From: Planctomycetaceae bacterium
GTDB taxonomy: Bacteria; Planctomycetota; Planctomycetia; Pirellulales; Pirellulaceae
Direction: 5' to 3'
Assembly: GCA_016794985.1 (NCBI GenBank)
Contig: JAEUIQ010000065.1
Location: 1 to 49,538, forward strand
Length of the DNA stretch: 49,538 bases
The translations under genes were made by a program, and so were the position numbers. The notes under the pieces are model-generated. The model was not told where the DNA came from. It ran no database searches and saw nothing but the letters and a program-made list of their open reading frames with translations. Of this stretch, positions 1-8,096 are shown piece by piece (the stretch's first letter is position 1; the number at the start of each line of letters is the position of its first letter).

Positions 1-98
1 ACGGCTCAAGGCAAGAACACGGCACCCGGGGCGAATCCACTTGCAACACATTCCAGCAATCACTAAGCTGTTCCGTATTCAGAGACCACCAATGAGTT

Positions 99-3000
99 TT
101 AACAATTAATGGGACATCCCCATGGCGGGTCGAACTGGCTTCCAGACTGGATTGAATGACCCGTTTTTTCGACTCTATCAAGCCAAGTCTGAATGCGTTT
201 CCGCTGTGATTCGATCGCCGCCGGATCTGCCGGAGTTTGCTGGGCGGCCATCTCAGCCAAACGGGCCCGAAGTCCAGCCGCAATCAAGTAGTCCGACGGA
301 TCCTCTTCCATCAGCAATTCAAATGCATGGACCAGCTTCTTGGCGGTCTCCCAATCGCCATCCCGTTGTGCGCGGCGAACTCGAATACGATACATTTGCG
401 GGTCTGATTCACCGCCCTGTCGCACGAGCCATTGTTCGAATTCGTTTAGGATCTCTAGCTCCTTCTCTTCGCGGCCCAACTCCTCGTAGATCGCGGAAAG
501 TTGCTTCAGGCAGACACCGTAATATGGCTCGGTCTGATTTCCCTTCCGGAACTCAATTAGCGCCGTTTCCAGCCGTTCGGCAGCCAATGCTGGTGCGCCG
601 CGAAGCCATTCCGCTATCCCCCAATTCACCAATTCCCCCAACGTTGTTCGGTCCTCCGGACCAAGTTCACGCACGCGACATTCATAAGCTTCTGCCGAGT
701 ATCGAACCCCTTCGTCGAAGTTCGACGACCGTTGAGCCAAAGTCGCCAGATCACTCAAGGCTATTGCCAATAATTCGTCAGCAGAAAACTTTTCGCGTAG
801 CGTCGGAAGAACTCCTTCCAGCAGCGTGCGCGCGCAATCCGAGTCACCAGTTTGACAATAACAATGCGCTAGACGACACACAACTTCAATGCGATCGGGA
901 TGGTCCGGAGGCAAGCGACTCGCCAAGTTCTCTCGCAGTTCGTTAAGTATCGGAATCGACTGTGGAAATTGCCCAACTTCCATTTGTACCTGTGCCAACG
1001 CCCGCATCGTCGTTGCTGTGTATGGATGTTGGGAATACTGCTTCTTCAGAATTCGCAACACTTGACGATAGACATTCAGCGCCCGCAGCGATTCTGTTGG
1101 TTTCCCAGTCCGATGCCAAGTGTTGGCCAAGTTCACTCGCAAGCCCAAAGTAAACACATGGTCTGGACCATGAATTTCGCTGCTTAGCTTCAACGCCTCT
1201 TCATAGAGCGACATCGACTCGGGTAGATTACCCGAGCGTTCCATAACGGTCGCCATTGCATTGAGTCCGTTGAGCGAATGATCGTGTTCGGGGTACTTCG
1301 ATCGCAACATTGGAACAGCAGCCTGAAGTAGCGACTCTGCTTCGGAAACGCGATTTTGATCCTCACGCAGCATTGCCAAATTGACCATCGCGCCCAGTGT
1401 GCTGATGTGATCCAAACCAAACAGTCCCGTGTAATGCTTTACAATTTGCTCGCGTTTTTCGACCGCTAGATCCAGTTTTCCCAGGCGTGCTTCGACGGTC
1501 GCTAAATTCGCGAGCGTTGTCCAGCGTGCGGAGCCCTCGCCGCCCATGACCTCTTGTTGAGCCGTCAATACACTATGTAGCAATGTTTCTGCTTCAACCA
1601 ACCGACCGACATTGATGTATCCCATCGCTAAGTTGGTTTGAGCATCTAACGTTTCCGAGTGCTGCGCGCCCAGTCGCTCACTGCGAATACTGAGGACTTG
1701 TTCGCATTTCTCTACCGCAGCGACATCATTTCCATTCGTAGATTCCAAGCCCGCCAAAAAGGTCAAGCATTTGTCCAAATTCGCATGATCTGGATGATGC
1801 TGTTGCAAAAGTTCGAGAGCTTGATTTAGCTTTGCCGCGGCGTCGTCCAGCTTGCCGATTTTGTGCTCCGCAGCTCCCAAATTTGCCAAGTCACCTAAGG
1901 TAGAAACTTGAGTTGGTCCAAGGTGTTGGACCGCGATTTCGTAGGCTCGTTGGAATTGAGCTGCGGCACTCGCGAACTCTCCCAACTCGGAATAGGAATT
2001 CCCCAGTGTTCGCCGCAACTTCAACTCGATCAAGGGTTGCTTGACAAACGACTGTTCGACAAAGGGTACGGCTTGATCGATTGCTTCCCGGAGCGTAACG
2101 TTGATTCCACGACCGCCCGCGACTCCCTCCGGTCTAGCGGCGGCTAAAATTTGTCGTTCCAAAAAATCCACGACCGCTTTTGATTCGGCGGCCCCTTGAA
2201 CGGCCAACTTCCTTGCTGCAATCTCACGATCTCTCGCAGTTTCGGCAGCGGTTTGTGCTGATTGAGCAGCGATTGTGGATTTGTGAGCGTCTTTGACGGC
2301 GACCGCCAATTCCGTCGCCTGATTCCAATACACCCACCCAGCCATAATTGCAGAGACCGCGAAAACAACTGCAAACGCCGCCCCTGCGACGACGAATTCG
2401 ACATGACGTTGGCACCATTTCCGGGCCCGTTGCCAGGTGGTTGGTCGCTGCGCCAGAATCGGTACATTCTGTAAGAATCGCGACAGGTCCGCTGCAAATT
2501 CTGCCGCAGACGTGTACCGATCGCCCGGATCCTTGGCAATTGATTTACTGACGATGATTTCCAATTCTACCGGCAAGTTCTTGTCCAACTGGCGCAGCGG
2601 CCGGGGGTCAATGGTCAAAATGTCTTGCAACAGTTGCTTGCGATCTCGGCTGGGAAATGCAGGTTCTAGTACCAGTAGTTCATACAGCGTCAGCCCCAGA
2701 GAATAGACATCGCTACGGCGATCGACGATGGCCATACCGCCGGCTGCTTGTTCGGGACTCATGTACCGAAGGGTTCCCAATAAATCACCGCTGGCGGTCA
2801 AGGTGTCGCTGGCTTCGATCTGAGCTAATCCAAAATCAGTGACCCATACTTTGCCTTCCACATCCAGCATCAGATTCGCGGGCTTGATATCGCGATGAAT
2901 GACGCCTTGTTGATGCGCGTGTTCGAGTGCTTCCGCGGCGGTACGAACCAATTCAACCATGGCCTGGCGGGACGGAATTTTGGTTTTCGATCGCTCGGTT

Positions 3001-3737
3001 GAACCATTGGCCATTGGAACCGTCGCGTGATTTGTACCCGACGTCGTTTCGACCCCCACACCGTCGGGCAGTTCCCGGATAAAGGACAAATCATCGGCAA
3101 CCGTAAATGGAGGAATTGCCGTTCGAGTCGTCGGCATCGGGAGATTTGACTTCCGGCCACGTTCGGCTGCACCAAACTCCCGAGTCTTGCGAAGCTCGCT
3201 GATGACTTGATCCAATGATTGGCCCTGAATCAACTGCATGGCGTAGAAGTGAACGCCGCGTTCGCTACCCACGAAGTATACTGGTACAATATGCGGATGA
3301 TGCAGTGAGGCCGCCGCACGGGCTTCGTTTTGGAATCGTTGCATGCGGCGGGCGTCAAGCACACTAGCGAAGGGCAAGATTTTTACAGCAACTCGCCGAG
3401 CTAGTGAAATCTGTTCGGCTTCGTACACGACCCCCATCCCGCCGCGGCCAATTTCTCGCAGGATGCGAAAATCACCTAAAATGCCGGGGATTGCTGAATC
3501 GATCGAAATGGCAGAAGAACCGCTCGTTGCCGCGGCTGCAGGACGGAGATCGAGCATGGCTTGCAGAGTAGGCATTAGCTTTTTGAAGCGTTCGGCGTAC
3601 TTGGGATGAGCCTTGAGCAACTCGGTGAGGTTAATAACCTCCCCCTTTTCCAATTGCATCGAGACTCGACAGACCAATTGGTCAAATGTTGCATCTTCAT
3701 CAGCTGAAACGTTGGGATCCCTTGGTGAAGCTTTCAT
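99..3737 (-). CDS. Membrane Ser/Thr protein kinase with C-terminal TPR domain (module 1)
   Basis: Predicted transmembrane Hanks-type kinase of 1212 residues. Residues 1-65 form a conserved leader region shared with the second kinase of this window. The kinase domain spans about 90-430: glycine loop GRGGMGVVYEAE near 97, catalytic lysine K119, HRDIKPANL at 281-289, DFG at 301-303 and an SPEQA activation-segment motif. A Ser/Thr-rich insert of about 70 residues (185-255) sits between the N- and C-lobe elements. One membrane segment lies at about 446-470, followed by a coiled coil and about 600 residues of kinesin-light-chain-like TPRs. I chose the start MKASPRDPN because it overlaps the sigma stop by one base (TAATG), implying translational coupling; a longer frame to 3830 runs into the sigma gene. 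It probably controls or is controlled by the sigma factor in place of an anti-sigma factor (inference). Confidence 0.93.
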   Translation of the reverse strand: MKASPRDPNVSADEDATFDQLVCRVSMQLEKGEVINLTELLKAHPKYAERFKKLMPTLQAMLDLRPAAAATSGSSAISIDSAIPGILGDFRILREIGRGGMGVVYEAEQISLARRVAVKILPFASVLDARRMQRFQNEARAAASLHHPHIVPVYFVGSERGVHFYAMQLIQGQSLDQVISELRKTREFGAAERGRKSNLPMPTTRTAIPPFTVADDLSFIRELPDGVGVETTSGTNHATVPMANGSTERSKTKIPSRQAMVELVRTAAEALEHAHQQGVIHRDIKPANLMLDVEGKVWVTDFGLAQIEASDTLTASGDLLGTLRYMSPEQAAGGMAIVDRRSDVYSLGLTLYELLVLEPAFPSRDRKQLLQDILTIDPRPLRQLDKNLPVELEIIVSKSIAKDPGDRYTSAAEFAADLSRFLQNVPILAQRPTTWQRARKWCQRHVEFVVAGAAFAVVFAVSAIMAGWVYWNQATELAVAVKDAHKSTIAAQSAQTAAETARDREIAARKLAVQGAAESKAVVDFLERQILAAARPEGVAGGRGINVTLREAIDQAVPFVEQSFVKQPLIELKLRRTLGNSYSELGEFASAAAQFQRAYEIAVQHLGPTQVSTLGDLANLGAAEHKIGKLDDAAAKLNQALELLQQHHPDHANLDKCLTFLAGLESTNGNDVAAVEKCEQVLSIRSERLGAQHSETLDAQTNLAMGYINVGRLVEAETLLHSVLTAQQEVMGGEGSARWTTLANLATVEARLGKLDLAVEKREQIVKHYTGLFGLDHISTLGAMVNLAMLREDQNRVSEAESLLQAAVPMLRSKYPEHDHSLNGLNAMATVMERSGNLPESMSLYEEALKLSSEIHGPDHVFTLGLRVNLANTWHRTGKPTESLRALNVYRQVLRILKKQYSQHPYTATTMRALAQVQMEVGQFPQSIPILNELRENLASRLPPDHPDRIEVVCRLAHCYCQTGDSDCARTLLEGVLPTLREKFSADELLAIALSDLATLAQRSSNFDEGVRYSAEAYECRVRELGPEDRTTLGELVNWGIAEWLRGAPALAAERLETALIEFRKGNQTEPYYGVCLKQLSAIYEELGREEKELEILNEFEQWLVRQGGESDPQMYRIRVRRAQRDGDWETAKKLVHAFELLMEEDPSDYLIAAGLRARLAEMAAQQTPADPAAIESQRKRIQTWLDRVEKTGHSIQSGSQFDPPWGCPINC

Positions 3738-4360
3738 TAGGACAGTTCCAATCCACGCTGTTCCAAGATTGCCTGTAAACGCTCGATGGCGCGCCGGTAA
3801 CGCGAACGAACCGCTTCGATGCTCAAGCAAAGAATCTCAGCAATATCGTCGAATTTCAGTTCTTCAATATGCCGCAAAACTACGATCTCGCGATAATGGT
3901 CCGGGATCGAGTGAAGTGATTCCATCAAGACACGACCGCGTTCCTCGCGGATTTTTCGCTCGCTTGGGCTAGGTTCACGGGCGGCAACCCACTTGGCCAA
4001 TTGCCAAACCGAATGCTCGGAATCCACGCCCGATGGAAGAAATTCCCGATTTACACTTCGTTTGGCGGCGCCGATATGGCGCCGATGAAGCTGTAGCATC
4101 CGTTCCCACGCCAATTGTCTAAGCCACGGATAAAACGGAAAATCGGCCTGGCGCGCAAACTCGGGCAAGCGAATCGCAGCTTCCGCCAAAGCCTCTTGGA
4201 CTACATCGGAGGCGTCCGCTCGCACCGCGACGCGAGGATCAAGGTAGACTTCGACCATCCGCCGTAACTTCTTCCTATAACGATCGAGTAATCGATTCAT
4301 CGCAGCTTCATCGCCATGAATGACTTGTAAAAGCAAACCACTTGTCTCACTGTTCGACAT
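3737..4360 (-). CDS. ECF-type RNA polymerase sigma factor (module 1)
   Basis: A 207-residue ECF-like sigma factor that would recruit RNA polymerase to its own promoter class. Region 2 is seen around ASDVVQEALAEAA and the FPFYPWLRQLA stretch. Region 4 (helix-turn-helix) spans about 150-205, with DHYREIVVLRHIEELKFDDIAE and EAVRSRYRRAIERL. It lies directly upstream of the kinase with a one-base stop/start overlap. No anti-sigma gene is adjacent. It is closely similar over its length to the sigma at 11276-11902, including the AAKRSV(N/K)RE linker, so the two modules are paralogous. Planctomycete ECF factors linked to Ser/Thr kinases are a known association; the target regulon cannot be read from this sequence. 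Confidence 0.92.
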   Translation of the reverse strand: MSNSETSGLLLQVIHGDEAAMNRLLDRYRKKLRRMVEVYLDPRVAVRADASDVVQEALAEAAIRLPEFARQADFPFYPWLRQLAWERMLQLHRRHIGAAKRSVNREFLPSGVDSEHSVWQLAKWVAAREPSPSERKIREERGRVLMESLHSIPDHYREIVVLRHIEELKFDDIAEILCLSIEAVRSRYRRAIERLQAILEQRGLELS

Positions 4361-4772
4361 TCGTCAAGTCTCCGTTGCCACGAATACACGAAACATTTTA
4401 GTTCTGGTTCGAAGTACTGCCAAATTTCGGCCAAGCGGTCGCAATAAAAAAGAAAGTCGATCCCGAGCCTCTCTGGCGTATTGTATCAAGTCCAAATATT
4501 GCCAATCCCGGCAGAATTTCTGGCTAGAGCTGAGCAAAGTTTTCTTCAGGATTCGTTTCTCCTACCATTCTCTCGAATCGCAATGGATCATTTTTTATCT
4601 TTTTTCGACCGACTTAAATCGGTTTTACGAAAGTACCAGCACGGCGGAAAGCTCGGCGAGTATTCGGGGAGCGACACGTTCGTTCGAATTGACACGGTAC
4701 TTTGTCAAACAAGCAGCTTCAGCTCGGGCCGCTGTGGAAAATAACACGGTGAATCAAACAGAAAGAATCAAA
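4361..4772. promoter_or_regulatory. Divergent intergenic region between sigma 1 and the first PEP-CTERM gene
   Basis: These 412 bases hold no convincing gene; a frame open from 4320 merely extends the PEP-CTERM gene upstream and overlaps the sigma gene. The region must carry promoters for both flanking genes. Two inverted repeats are visible: TTGACA / TGTCAA arms at 4689-4694 and 4703-4708 with an 8-base spacer, and a near palindrome ACCGA...TCGGT at 4608-4623. Either could be an operator. I could not assign a confident -35/-10 pair. Confidence 0.4.
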
Positions 4773-5372
4773 ATGATCCGTCAAGCAATGATATCAATTA
4801 TGTTGTGTTTCTTGGTGAAGCTATCCACCGTGTCGGCGGGGCTGGTGTCCTTCAACAGCAACGGTCAACCGATCGCGATCACTGGGCTGAGCGTTCCCAA
4901 CGAATCGTCACTGTTCGATGTCACGATCACGTACAATGTTAGTTTCAATAGTCTGTTTGGGGCGGGTAATCCAACGCCCTCCGGCCAAGTGCCCCATTTT
5001 TGGGGGAACCAAACGCAGGCGTTTGCAGCGGGGAACGCCATTCGGAATTCGGTCATCAATGACGCTGGTTTTAACATTAATGGCAGTTACTGGGTTGCCG
5101 TGCCTTTCACGATTTTCTATAGCGAAAGTTCTCGCGACGACATTACGAACTCGGCGACATTTGTTAACGATTTTTCCTTCAGGGGCACAAATAGCTTCGT
5201 TGCGCTCGGTGGATTCGGTCGGAATTCAGAATCGCCGGGAACAAAGAATGGTTGGGCTCAATTCACCGCCGTTCCCGAGCCGTCTAGCGGTTTGCTGGTC
5301 GTTACTGTGTTGATTCTGGTCTCTACAAGTCGAAGTCAGTACATCCGAACGGCTGCCAGCCGCAAAAATTAG
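4773..5372 (+). CDS. Small PEP-CTERM sorting-domain protein
   Basis: A 199-residue exported protein with a signal peptide at about residues 1-22 and a C-terminal PEP-CTERM tag: VPEPSS at about 167-172, a hydrophobic segment and a short basic tail. Such tags are recognised by exosortase, which removes the tag on the way to the surface or extracellular matrix (family knowledge). The central region has no domain I recognise. I chose the ATG at 4773 because it begins a proper signal peptide; the frame extends upstream to 4320, but that part overlaps the divergent sigma gene and is not protein-like. It is followed by a second, larger PEP-CTERM gene in the same direction. No exosortase gene is in this window. 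Confidence 0.85.
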   Translation: MIRQAMISIMLCFLVKLSTVSAGLVSFNSNGQPIAITGLSVPNESSLFDVTITYNVSFNSLFGAGNPTPSGQVPHFWGNQTQAFAAGNAIRNSVINDAGFNINGSYWVAVPFTIFYSESSRDDITNSATFVNDFSFRGTNSFVALGGFGRNSESPGTKNGWAQFTAVPEPSSGLLVVTVLILVSTSRSQYIRTAASRKN

Positions 5373-5662
5373 TTGTTCAGCGATACTTATGTGAGTGGCG
5401 ACTCGCTAGCCGCCGTTGATTTCAGGAGAAAATCGGCGGCCATCGCCTGTCCGCTTACCATCAGGAACACCTGCGACATTCAATGTTTCTGGATCAATTT
5501 GGCGCTGTCGAATTAAAGAACTCGACAAGTTCTCGGTGACGCTCGAAAACAGTCTGTTTTTTCCGACCGGTCGAGCTGATTTTAACGATAAGAGCAGCGG
5601 CCCTCGATCCGGGGGCCGAGTTTGATTGGTGCCGTTGACAAAGAAGTTGGAGATTCGTTGCG

Positions 5663-7783
5663 ATGAAGCTGAGTAGGTATTTGCGTGACTTTGCCCGAAG
5701 TGCTGGTCTGTTATTGTGTGGAACAAGTGCATTCGTTTTGTCACCCATGGCTTGGGGTCAAGAGCAAGTTGGCCGAACTCAAGCTTCTGGCTTGTGGTCA
5801 GATGGAAACTGGTCGAACCTCAATGGCGGATTCAGTCCGCCGGGTGCCGCGGACACGGCTTATATCGGATCCTTTGACGGGACGTTCGGTTGGTCTGCCG
5901 ATGCGTCGGTCAATTTGGATTCAGACGCGCAGGTCAGCGGCGTTATTCTGGGCGATGGTACTAGTTATGGAATCTTGACGATCGATGCAGGAGCAAAGCT
6001 GGTCACTGGTTCGATGTTTATCCAGTCTGGCAGTGGTTTGAACGTCAACGGCGCTTTGGAGTTTTCCAACGCGTTGTACGTCGGCGGTGGTACCATCAAT
6101 CAGAACGGAGACATGTTTGGCAGCACATTGAATTTGGGGTGGGCCAACGAAGCAGCGACGTTTCATCGGACCGGGGGCATTTTGTACCTGGCAGACAGCC
6201 TGAACCTGCAACATGGTTCAAATTTCACTTTAACGAGTCTTGACACCCTCACCACGGCAAATGTCTACTCGGGATCGACCTTGACGATCGACTCCAAACC
6301 GGTGATGACCAATCTGTACCTCAACAGCAATTCCACCTTGGTTTTGAATGACAACATCGAAACCTGGAACTTGTCGCTCGACAACGCCACGTTAACTCGC
6401 AACAACGGTGCCACGTTTTCCACAGAGAATCTCTCTGTGACCGGAATGAATTACGACTTGAACGGGACCGATGCGATCTCCGGTTCGGTAACGATCACCG
6501 GCGGGTCATTGACGGTTTCCACTCCGACTTATGTTCCTGGTTCGATCCGGGCATTCCAATCGACGGTCGATCTCAACGCGCTCACCAGCACGTCGTTCCT
6601 GCAACTGAGCGATAGCACCACAAACATTGAGGGCACACTCGACTTCACTGGCGGAACGTTATCTACCGACGGAGGAACAATCAATCAGAACGCGGACATC
6701 GTGGGTGGTGCCATGAATTTAGGTACCGGCACAGGCGGAACCGTGCTCAACCGAATGTCGGGCTCGATTGCCGTTACGGACTTGTCGCTTTCCGCTTCGT
6801 CTTTAACTTTATCTGCTGGCGACAGTGCGGAAACCATCTCAATTTATTCCGGTTCCAACTTGACCGTCAATGATGCGATGCAGATTGGTGGCCTAACCGT
6901 CGGCGAATCGACTTTGGTTTTGAACGATACGCTAACCATGAGTAACTATGCGTCGCTTTACGACGCGACCGTGATTCGCAACAACGGTGCTGGATTGGTG
7001 ACCTCCGACCTGTCCGCATCGTCCATGGACTTCGAATTGGGTGGGGCGGACATGGTTAGCAATTCGATAACTTTTGGGACAGGGACATTAGTTGTTTCTG
7101 CTGCCACCACCATTGCTGGCAACCTTGGCGCCAGTCAGGCGGTCGTGAATCTGAACGCCGATTTTTCAGCGTTCAATGTTACTTTGGGTGATACCACACT
7201 AAATGTGAACGCGAACCTGCAAGCCGTCAATGTGATGGTCAATGGCGGTGAGGTTTTTCAAAATGGAAATATCTCCGGATCAAACCTCTGGCTAGGATTT
7301 GCTGGCGACGCAACCGGCTTCCAGCGAGTTTCAGGAACCGTTTCCGTGAATCAATTGACGGTAGGCGGGGGCTCCTCCTTGAATCTGACTGGAGACGATT
7401 CCATGTTGAATTTGGTCCTGTTCGATGATTCGCTGGTCACGTTTCAGCAGCTGAACGGCCAAATGACGGGGCTGGACCTTGATTTGCTGTCGATCAATTC
7501 TGCCGCGAACTTGCACGTGTTGTTCGGCAACGTTTCTGGAGATGGTTTGGACTGGGGGTTGCGTCTTTCCGGCAATCAAGGAATGTTGCTCACTGAGATG
7601 TTGAATGATGGGCGGCTGACCAGCGATTGGATCGAGGCCGCGATCGTTTACGATACCAATGCCTATGGCAACTACACTTACTTTGGTGCCGTTACTGCCG
7701 TTCCCGAGCCGTCTTCTCTGGTATTGATTGCGGGATGTTTCTCTTTCGCTGCTCTCCGCCGACGTCGAGCTGGGGTGTGTTAA
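5663..7783 (+). CDS. Large repeat-containing PEP-CTERM surface protein
   Basis: A 706-residue exported protein with a signal peptide at 1-32 (ending near AWGQ). A long Gly/Asn/Thr/Ser-rich region looks like a beta-helix or autotransporter-passenger fold. The C-terminal PEP-CTERM tag (AVPEPSS near 679-685, hydrophobic stretch, then RRRR) marks it for exosortase sorting. Internal homology has a period of about 193 residues: a GG-x-x-x-QN-G/A-D/N element recurs near residues 143, 338 and 528, and RNNGA near 246 and 439. The ATG at 5663 is preceded by GGAG about 10 bases upstream. Its role is probably an extracellular matrix or adhesin component (inference). It lies between the two sigma/kinase modules, 290 bases after the first PEP-CTERM gene. 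Confidence 0.88.
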   Translation: MKLSRYLRDFARSAGLLLCGTSAFVLSPMAWGQEQVGRTQASGLWSDGNWSNLNGGFSPPGAADTAYIGSFDGTFGWSADASVNLDSDAQVSGVILGDGTSYGILTIDAGAKLVTGSMFIQSGSGLNVNGALEFSNALYVGGGTINQNGDMFGSTLNLGWANEAATFHRTGGILYLADSLNLQHGSNFTLTSLDTLTTANVYSGSTLTIDSKPVMTNLYLNSNSTLVLNDNIETWNLSLDNATLTRNNGATFSTENLSVTGMNYDLNGTDAISGSVTITGGSLTVSTPTYVPGSIRAFQSTVDLNALTSTSFLQLSDSTTNIEGTLDFTGGTLSTDGGTINQNADIVGGAMNLGTGTGGTVLNRMSGSIAVTDLSLSASSLTLSAGDSAETISIYSGSNLTVNDAMQIGGLTVGESTLVLNDTLTMSNYASLYDATVIRNNGAGLVTSDLSASSMDFELGGADMVSNSITFGTGTLVVSAATTIAGNLGASQAVVNLNADFSAFNVTLGDTTLNVNANLQAVNVMVNGGEVFQNGNISGSNLWLGFAGDATGFQRVSGTVSVNQLTVGGGSSLNLTGDDSMLNLVLFDDSLVTFQQLNGQMTGLDLDLLSINSAANLHVLFGNVSGDGLDWGLRLSGNQGMLLTEMLNDGRLTSDWIEAAIVYDTNAYGNYTYFGAVTAVPEPSSLVLIAGCFSFAALRRRRAGVC

Positions 7784-8096
7784 CGTCGTCGTGCGTCGCT
7801 TGATTATTCAGCTCAAGTCTGTGAAAGGTGTTGTAGCAATTTCTATCCGAGGTTTCAGGATGGGACTTGCTACTCACCCGACGCGATGTACCTAGCCGCT
7901 GAGACAAGTCGGCTGGTTGAATGCGGTACGGTCCAGTGCTGAGTGGTGTTCAGCATATTCGTGGTGCTATGACCAGCAAAGCCTAGTCGCTCTTTGGAGA
8001 TAGGCGGACGGCATACGCAATGTGCTTGGTGCCAAGTGGTCGGCAGTGGGGTTTGCTGACCAAGCATCGCTCCGCGTTCCCTCCTCAAGCAGCGGT
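7784..8096. other. Convergent intergenic region
   Basis: 313 bases between the 3' ends of the large PEP-CTERM gene (plus) and kinase 2 (minus). I see no gene, no strong terminator hairpin with a T-run and no repeat. The short open frames here have neither ribosome-binding sites nor recognisable protein sequence. Confidence 0.5.

Noticed and set aside
122..946. 274-residue plus-strand open frame opposite kinase 1
   Set aside because: It is antisense to the TPR region, has Arg/Pro/Ser-rich shadow composition and no ribosome-binding site.
4320..4772. Upstream extension of the first PEP-CTERM frame
   Set aside because: It overlaps the divergent sigma gene, shows no protein-like composition, and a proper signal peptide begins at 4773.
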